A stretch of 64,000 nucleotides of DNA. It comes from Salinispora oceanensis. Its GTDB lineage: Bacteria; Actinomycetota; Actinomycetes; Mycobacteriales; Micromonosporaceae. The translations under genes were made by a program, and so were the position numbers. This document shows positions 58,459 to 64,000 of the stretch, in pieces. The stretch is from assembly GCF_000383575.1 (NCBI RefSeq), contig NZ_KB911579.1, positions 2,636,523 through 2,700,522 of the forward strand, given 5' to 3'. The notes beneath the pieces are model-generated. The model saw nothing but the letters and a program-made list of their open reading frames with translations. It ran no database searches and was not told the origin of the DNA. How positions within the stretch are numbered: position 1 is the stretch's first letter; each line of letters starts with the position of its first letter.

Positions 58459-61400
58459 TCATGCCTGCGACGGAAGATTCACCAGCTGCACCAATCGGGT
58501 GCCCTCCCGCCGGGTGACCAGCCAGCCCCGACCCGGTGGCAGTGGCCCGGGGCGGACGGTGCCGAGCAGCACCCCCTCGTCCCGGTTGCCGGACATCACG
58601 ATGCCCGGGGTGCTGATCTCCCGCAGTCGCATCAGTACCGGCTCGTAGAGGGCCCGGCTCGCGCCGCCGGTGCGGCGGGCGATGATCAGGTGCAAACCGA
58701 TGTCCCGGGCCTGCGGCAGGAACTCCAGCAGCGGCATCAGTGGGTTGCTGCCCGCCCCCGCCACCAGGTCATAGTCGTCAACCAGGAGGTAGAGATCAGG
58801 CCCCTTCCACCAGCTGCGCGCCCGCAACTCGTCGGGCTTGACGTCGTTGGGGGGCAGCCGGTCCCGCATCACGGCGGCGACCTCGGCGACGATGTTCTCG
58901 GTGAGCTGCGCCGATGATCCGTACCCGACCAGGTGATCGGTGGTGATGTCGCCGAGCATGCTACGGCGGTAGTCGACGAGGATCAGTCGTGCCTCGTTCG
59001 GCTCGTTGCGGTCGACGATCGACTGGGCCAGTGCCCGTAGGAAGGTGCTCTTGCCGGACTCCCCGTCGCCGAAGAGCAGGAAGTGCGGGTCGGCGGCGAG
59101 ATCCAGGTGTACCGGCTGGAGGTCCACCTCGGCGATGCCGATCGGCACGCCGGGCCGTCCGGTGGAGGGCAGGCTGCCGTACGGGACCACCGGCGGGAGT
59201 AGGCGGATCGGCGGTGCTCCCGGCCCCTCCCAGGCGGCGGCGAGGTCGTTGATCAGCTTTCGGGACCCCTCGGGCAGGCTCTCCTGCTCCTGAGCGCCGT
59301 CGGCGCGGGGCAGCGCGGCGAGGAAGTGCTGACCGTCGGGGTTGATTCCCCGGCCGGGTGACTTCTCCGGTACGTTGATCGCCGCGCGTCGATCCAACAT
59401 GGAGTCACCCGCGTCCGCCAGCCAGAGCTCCAGCCGGGTGCCGAAAACGTCCCGGACAGCCGGGCGCAGGTCCATCCAGCGTCCGGCGGTAACGATCAGG
59501 TGAATGCCGAAGGAGAGCCCCCGGTTTGCGATGTCGCTGATCGCTGGCTCAAGGTCCTCGAACTCGGTACGAATCGTGGACCAGCCGTCAACGACGAGGA
59601 AGACATCGCCGAACGGGTCGTCGGTGTGCTGGCCGTGCCGGCGAGCGCGCCGGTACGCGGCCATCGAGTCCACCCCGCGCTCACCGAACCGCCGCTCCCG
59701 CACACCCATCAGCAGCTGCAACTCGGCGATCGTCCGCCGGACCAGACCGGCGTCGAGCCGGGTCGCCACCGCGCCGACGTGCGGCAGGTCGCGCAGGGAG
59801 GAGAGCGCGTTGCTGGTCAGGTCGAGGCAGTAGACCTGTGCCTCACGTGGCGTGTGGGTCAGCGCCAGGGAGGTGACGATCGTCCGCAGCAGGGTGCTCT
59901 TGCCGCTCTGTGGACCGCCCACGATCACCGCGTGGCCGGCGGCGCCCGCCAGGTCAAACCAGAGCACGTCCCGACGCTGCTCGAACGGCTTGTCGATGAT
60001 GCCGGTGGCCACCTGGAGCTCGCCGACCAGGCCGGCGTGCGCCACCGTCACCCCCCGGTCCGGGTCCGCGGTCAGCGGTGGCAGGAGCTGGTCCAGCGTC
60101 GGCGGCTCCGCGAGTGGGGGCAGCCACACCTGGTGGGCCGGCGTACCGCGGCCGGTGAGCTGGCTGACCAGGATGTCCAGCAGGCTTTCGCCGCTGCCCG
60201 CGGCGGCGTCGGGTTCCGGCGTCACCTCCTTCTCGGTCGGTGTCACCGGCGGCGCGACGTAGCTGGTGCTGTACTCCAGCACCCGTGTCTCGCTGTCACC
60301 GGCGGCGACCGCCGTCGCCGTCTCACTGCGGTAGACGCCGGAGACGTACGAGGCCCTGAACCGGACCAGCGGTTCGGTACCAAAGCGGAGGTAGCCGTGG
60401 CCCGGCGAATTGGGCAGCTCGTACGCGTCGGTGGCGCCGAGTACCGCCCGGCTCTCCATGGCGGAGAAGGTCCGCAGCCCGATCCGGTACGACAGGTGGG
60501 TGTCCAGGCCACGCAGCCGGCCTTCCTCCAGCTTCTGGGTGGCCAGCAGCAGGTGGACACCGAGCGACCGGCCAACTCGACCGATCTGCACGAACATTTC
60601 AATGAAGTCTGGCTTGTCCCGAAGTAGCTCGGAAAACTCGTCGCAGATGATGAGCAGGCTCGGCAGGGGAGCCAGGGGCGCCCCCGCGGCCCGAGCCTTC
60701 TCATAGTCGCGCTGCGAGGCGTAGTTGCCCGCCGCGCGCAGCAACTCCTGCCGGCGTACCAGCTCACCGTTGATCGCGTCGGCCATGCGGTCCACGAGTG
60801 GCAACTCGTCAACGAGGTTGGTAATGACCGCGCTGCTGTGTGGGAGGGCGTCCAACCGGGTGAAGGTCGCGCCACCCTTGAAGTCGATCAAAACGAAGTT
60901 CAGGTTCTCCGAGTTGTGCGTGGCGGCGAGCGCCAGCACCAGCGTACGCAGCAGCTCCGACTTACCGGAGCCGGTCGCGCCGATCAGCAGGCCGTGTGGG
61001 CCCATGCCGTCCTGTGCTGACTCCTTGAGGTCGAGTTCGATCGGAGCGCCGTCGGTGCCGGTACCGATCGGCACCCGCAGCCGGTCCCGGTTCGGCCGTG
61101 GCTGCCAGGCTGCCTCCAGGTCGAACTCGTGCGGGTTACCGATGTTGAGCAGGTCGACCAGGCCCACATCGGCACTGAGGGAGCTGTCACCGCCACGGGA
61201 CGCGGCCGACAGCCGCAACGGGGTCAGCTGCATGGCGAGGGCCTCGATCTCGGTGAGCCGGCACTGGTCGGCGCGCCCGATCTCAGTCGTGCCATCCACA
61301 GTGGTGCTCTCGAGCTTGTTGTCCGCGGTGACCTCGAGCACCAGTCGAGTCCGATCCAGCAGCCGCGGCGCCGGGTTGGAGAGGTCGAGCAGGGTGACGC

Positions 61401-62421
61401 CCTCCACGCCGCCCTCGGTCATCAGGTGATCTGAGGCAGCGATGTCGCCGCCGTCAATGACGACCAGGACGTGCGGCCCGTTCACCTGGGAGGTGCTGCC
61501 GGTGGGGTTGTAGCGCGGCCGGCTGGCCAGCACGTCGTCGAGCATCGCCTCCAGCCCGGCGGCCGAGGGCGCGACGAGCCTCAGCTGGCCGAGCGCGTCG
61601 GTACGACTCGGGTGCAGCCCATGCGGCAGCCACTTCGTCCACTCCCACGCAGCCCGCTGATCCGGGGCGACGCAGATCGCCACGAGTAGGTCGTCCGGGG
61701 CGTGGAAGGCGGTGGCCTGGGCGAGCATCGAACGGACCAGGCCTCGTACCGCCTCGTCGTCGCCGCGCAGGTGCACCCGGGCGAAGCCGTTGAGGGCCAT
61801 CGTCAACGGCAGGTCCGGCACCTCCCCGTAGGTAGTCAGGAAGCGGCGCAGGGCCAGGGCGCACATCGGCTCGAGCTTTTCCAACGTCGTCCCCGGTGGC
61901 GGGACCAGTGGGGTGGAGAGTTCCTGCGACCCAAGCCCGATCCGAACGGTCGCGAAATCGACGTCTCCCCGTCGGCGCTCCCACAACCGTGGGCCGACCG
62001 GAACGGACCAGAGTGCACTCGGCTCCGGGTGCCGGTAGAACGCGGCTTCGCGTTGCTTCTGAACGGTCTTGAGAACCCGACGGCGCTGCCGAGACAGGTG
62101 CGTCATGTACTCGCGTCGTTGCTGCAGCATTTCCTGCTTGCTCGGACCACCGGAGTTGTTGGCGATCTGCGAGGCGAGCATTCCGATCGCGGAGAGGCCG
62201 AAAAGGCCTCCGGCGACGTAGCGAATGGTGTTGCCACTCTGGCCGGCGAACATCAGCGCCATCGCGAACGAACCGGCGAGCATCGGCAGCATCATCAGCA
62301 TCTGCCCCCAGCTGCGCCCGCCCGGCGCTGGCACCTCGGGCGGCGCCTCCAGCAAGACCTCGCCGGACGGGTACTCCGGTTCCGGTTGCCGAGCCGGGCG
62401 TTTCACAACGATGGTGCTCAC
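58459..62421 (-). CDS. eccC: Type VII secretion ATPase EccC (fused EccCa/EccCb)
   Basis: A 1320-residue membrane ATPase. Two transmembrane helices lie near residues 40-85 (QMLMMLPMLAGSFAMALMF and IRYVAGGLFGLSAIGML). Three FtsK/SpoIIIE domains follow with P-loops GATGSGKSELL (about 479-488), GGPQSGKSTLL (about 834-842) and GDGESGKSTFL (about 1117-1125). The first domain keeps FVLIDFKGGATF, so it probably supplies the main ATPase activity, while the third binds substrate as in EccCb. Single-gene fusion is the non-mycobacterial form. GTG 62421 has GGAGG upstream; eccD is divergent. Confidence 0.95.
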   Translation of the reverse strand: MSTIVVKRPARQPEPEYPSGEVLLEAPPEVPAPGGRSWGQMLMMLPMLAGSFAMALMFAGQSGNTIRYVAGGLFGLSAIGMLASQIANNSGGPSKQEMLQQRREYMTHLSRQRRRVLKTVQKQREAAFYRHPEPSALWSVPVGPRLWERRRGDVDFATVRIGLGSQELSTPLVPPPGTTLEKLEPMCALALRRFLTTYGEVPDLPLTMALNGFARVHLRGDDEAVRGLVRSMLAQATAFHAPDDLLVAICVAPDQRAAWEWTKWLPHGLHPSRTDALGQLRLVAPSAAGLEAMLDDVLASRPRYNPTGSTSQVNGPHVLVVIDGGDIAASDHLMTEGGVEGVTLLDLSNPAPRLLDRTRLVLEVTADNKLESTTVDGTTEIGRADQCRLTEIEALAMQLTPLRLSAASRGGDSSLSADVGLVDLLNIGNPHEFDLEAAWQPRPNRDRLRVPIGTGTDGAPIELDLKESAQDGMGPHGLLIGATGSGKSELLRTLVLALAATHNSENLNFVLIDFKGGATFTRLDALPHSSAVITNLVDELPLVDRMADAINGELVRRQELLRAAGNYASQRDYEKARAAGAPLAPLPSLLIICDEFSELLRDKPDFIEMFVQIGRVGRSLGVHLLLATQKLEEGRLRGLDTHLSYRIGLRTFSAMESRAVLGATDAYELPNSPGHGYLRFGTEPLVRFRASYVSGVYRSETATAVAAGDSETRVLEYSTSYVAPPVTPTEKEVTPEPDAAAGSGESLLDILVSQLTGRGTPAHQVWLPPLAEPPTLDQLLPPLTADPDRGVTVAHAGLVGELQVATGIIDKPFEQRRDVLWFDLAGAAGHAVIVGGPQSGKSTLLRTIVTSLALTHTPREAQVYCLDLTSNALSSLRDLPHVGAVATRLDAGLVRRTIAELQLLMGVRERRFGERGVDSMAAYRRARRHGQHTDDPFGDVFLVVDGWSTIRTEFEDLEPAISDIANRGLSFGIHLIVTAGRWMDLRPAVRDVFGTRLELWLADAGDSMLDRRAAINVPEKSPGRGINPDGQHFLAALPRADGAQEQESLPEGSRKLINDLAAAWEGPGAPPIRLLPPVVPYGSLPSTGRPGVPIGIAEVDLQPVHLDLAADPHFLLFGDGESGKSTFLRALAQSIVDRNEPNEARLILVDYRRSMLGDITTDHLVGYGSSAQLTENIVAEVAAVMRDRLPPNDVKPDELRARSWWKGPDLYLLVDDYDLVAGAGSNPLMPLLEFLPQARDIGLHLIIARRTGGASRALYEPVLMRLREISTPGIVMSGNRDEGVLLGTVRPGPLPPGRGWLVTRREGTRLVQLVNLPSQA

Positions 62422-62558
62422 TTGTCAGACCTCCCCGCTGATGCCTGGACTCGATCGAAAGGAACCGGTGCCCACGCCACCGCACATGGTAGGTAGCCTC
62501 TTCTCGTCATGACAGCCGCGGGCCCGTTTTGGTCCGCTCCTCGTCGGAGGGGGCGTCA

Positions 62559-63947
62559 GTGGTTACCCAGGCCGGAACCGGACTCGCACGCATCGCCATC
62601 GTCGCCCCAGACCGGCGACTCGATCTAGCCCTACCGGAGCACCTACCGCTGGTTGGAATGCTGCCTGCCGTGTTACGCCAGGCAGCGGAGCACCCATCAG
62701 ACGGGACGGCCCACGGGGGCTGGATGCTACGCCGCACCGACGGCACTGCCATTGATCTGAACCGTACGTTGGCGGCGCAGAACATCCGAGACGGGGAGAC
62801 GCTGCACCTGGCGCCGCGCCGTACCGAATGGCCAGAGCTGTCGTACGACGACCTGATGGAGGCGGTCGCCGCCGGCGCGCGGCGCCGCGGGATCGCCTGG
62901 AATCCACTCGCGACTCGCCTGACCGGGCTGATTGTCGCCAGTGCGCTGCTGCTGACCGGCCTGGCCGTCATCCTCGGATCGGAGGAGCCCGGCTGGCTCG
63001 GTGGCGTGATCGCTCTCAGCGCCGCCGCCGGGCTGCTACTGGGCGGGATTGTGCTCTCCCGGGCGATGGCCGACTCGCTCGCCGGGGCGGTGCTGGCCGC
63101 CGCCGGCCTGCCCTATGCCTTCGTCGGCGGGGTCCTGGTGATCGGGACCGGGGAATCCGTCTGGGCGCTCGGCGCGCCACACATACTGCTCGGCTCCGCC
63201 GTCCTGCTCCTCACCGGCCTACTCGGCATCCTCGGGGTGGGGGATGCTGCCCGGGTCTTCGTCGCGGCGGTCTACGCCGGAATCTGGGGCATGCTCGGCG
63301 GGTTGTTCGCCCTTGGCTCGCTCGACGCCGTACAGGGCGCGGCGATCGTGGTCAGTGGGGTGACGCTGCTGCTGCCGGCGATGCCGCTGCTCGCGGTGCG
63401 GCTGGGCAAGGTACCGATGCCGGCGCTGCCCCGGACCGTTGAGGACCTGCTGCGCGACGAGCCGCAGCCGCGGCGGGAGGCGGTCTACCAGGCGACTGCC
63501 CGGGCCGACGAGGTGCTCACGGGCATGATCTTCGGCTCGATCGTGGTCACCGTCGGTTGCCTGATTGTGCTGACCGCGGCGGGTTCGGTCTCCGCTCTGG
63601 TGTTGACCGGAGTCGTCTCCCTCGGCTACCTGCTGCGGGCCCGACTGGTGTCGACCGTGCGGCATCGGGTGCCCATGCTCGTCGGAGGGCTCGTCGGGCT
63701 GGCCCTGTTGCCCCTGGTCGGCGCGGCTGATGCCGAGACGGTGGTGCGGGTGCTGGCGGTGCTGCCGGTGGCGATGGTCGCGGCCGGGATCTCGGTGAGC
63801 GCTGGGCTCGCCTACAGCCGACGAGCCCCGTCCCCACGCCTGGCCCGGTTCGGGGACTTCCTCGATATTCTGCTGCAGCTCGCGGTGGTGCCGGTGGCGT
63901 GCGGTGTGTTGGGCCTGTACACGTTCATGCGTGCCTTGAACGGCTGA
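62559..63947 (+). CDS. eccD: Type VII secretion integral membrane protein EccD
   Basis: A 462-residue channel component. Residues about 10-90 are a ubiquitin-like domain (LARIAIVAPDRRLDLALPEHL, then IRDGETLHLAPR); from about residue 125 there are about eleven hydrophobic helices. This topology defines EccD, the ESX channel protein. Start chosen at GTG 62559 because GGAGGGGG is about 5 bases before it; TTG 62529 would add ten residues. Divergent from eccC in a 137-base intergenic region that should hold both promoters; the last gene, eccB, is not seen in this window. Confidence 0.92.
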   Translation: MVTQAGTGLARIAIVAPDRRLDLALPEHLPLVGMLPAVLRQAAEHPSDGTAHGGWMLRRTDGTAIDLNRTLAAQNIRDGETLHLAPRRTEWPELSYDDLMEAVAAGARRRGIAWNPLATRLTGLIVASALLLTGLAVILGSEEPGWLGGVIALSAAAGLLLGGIVLSRAMADSLAGAVLAAAGLPYAFVGGVLVIGTGESVWALGAPHILLGSAVLLLTGLLGILGVGDAARVFVAAVYAGIWGMLGGLFALGSLDAVQGAAIVVSGVTLLLPAMPLLAVRLGKVPMPALPRTVEDLLRDEPQPRREAVYQATARADEVLTGMIFGSIVVTVGCLIVLTAAGSVSALVLTGVVSLGYLLRARLVSTVRHRVPMLVGGLVGLALLPLVGAADAETVVRVLAVLPVAMVAAGISVSAGLAYSRRAPSPRLARFGDFLDILLQLAVVPVACGVLGLYTFMRALNG

Positions 63948-63956
63948 GCCGCCGGG

Positions 63957-64000
63957 CTAGTCGTCGGTGCGCCAGGTGAGGTCACTCGCCTCGGGGACAT
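63957..64000 (-). CDS. C-terminal end of a minus-strand gene (partial)
   Basis: On the minus strand, TAG at 63957-63959 ends an open frame that reads VPEASDLTWRTDD at the window edge. The acidic ending and close convergence with eccD (9 bases) look gene-like. It might be the missing eccB or another ESX gene, but only 14 codons are visible, so the identity is unknown. Confidence 0.35.
   Translation of the reverse strand, partial: VPEASDLTWRTDD

Noticed and set aside
1..64000. CRISPR array, insertion sequence, prophage or tRNA gene
   Set aside because: No spaced repeats, transposase or integrase motifs, terminal inverted repeats or tRNA cloverleaf were noticed in reading both strands.

Overview
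The window is GC-rich DNA with strong third-position G/C bias, frequent GTG starts and many 4-base ATGA/GTGA stop-start overlaps. Together with a type VII secretion (ESX) locus, a mycosin protease and a long run of actinobacterial-type genes, this points to a Micromonosporaceae-like actinomycete (Micromonospora/Salinispora type). No transposase, rRNA, tRNA or CRISPR array was seen. Taxonomy is inference from gene content only.

Layout. 1-2.6 kb: the end of an aldose epimerase, a nitroreductase, a small ParB/VapB-like protein and an acyl-CoA dehydrogenase. 2.8-4.2 kb: L-serine dehydratase. 4.3-10.0 kb: a four-gene cell-surface polymer operon (ABC-2 exporter permease and ATPase, CDP-alcohol phosphatidyltransferase, GT2/CDP-glycerol glycerophosphotransferase fusion), of wall-teichoic-acid type. 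10.1-15.2 kb: an orphan sugar-ABC ATPase, a hot-dog thioesterase and a beta-phosphoglucomutase/GH65 phosphorylase pair. 15.2-19.2 kb: small proteins, an alpha/beta hydrolase, an MT0933-like antitoxin, a C39-like peptidase, a beta-carbonic anhydrase and a secreted coiled-coil cell-wall enzyme whose leader resembles a c-di-AMP (ydaO) riboswitch. 19.5-24.0 kb: a YibE/F membrane protein and a copper module (csoR divergent from copZ, a His-rich peptide and copA) with two palindromic CsoR-type boxes. 24.5-31.3 kb: a CaCA-type exchanger, a methyltransferase, a large secreted GH92 alpha-mannosidase with CBM6 and FIVAR modules, and a spermidine-synthase-like protein.

31.4-35.3 kb is a tightly overlapped operon of ECF sigma factor, zf-HC2 membrane anti-sigma-like protein, ABC ATPase, permease and membrane protein, with an ECF-style promoter just before the sigma gene. 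35.5-41.3 kb is a compact biosynthetic gene cluster: JmjC/cupin oxygenase, alpha-oxoamine synthase-like PLP enzyme, CitE/HpcH CoA lyase, ornithine-cyclodeaminase-family reductase, ATP-grasp ligase and MaoC dehydratase. The enzyme set matches the logic of ketomemicin-type carbonylmethylene pseudopeptide pathways, but with an added non-heme iron oxygenase and no amidinotransferase. It is the best candidate here for an undescribed system. 41.5-48.1 kb: an Xaa-Pro aminopeptidase, then an FtsX-type ABC exporter divergent from a histidine kinase/response regulator pair.

48.2-64 kb is an ESX locus: an uncharacterised protein, EccE, a beta-helix/AAA+ fusion in the EccA position, mycosin, two candidate substrates or partners, a three-ATPase EccC and EccD. 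Inside it, on the opposite strand, is a three-gene island: a YwqJ-type deaminase (CAE and PCRSC motifs), a SUKH-3-type immunity protein and a double SseB-domain protein. This looks like a toxin/immunity module lodged in the secretion locus.

Three imperfect short tandem duplications (34 bp x2, 24 bp x3, 21 bp x2) sit at gene ends or starts; two of them span stop codons. Several convergent gene pairs are separated by long perfect GC-rich hairpins without T tracts.
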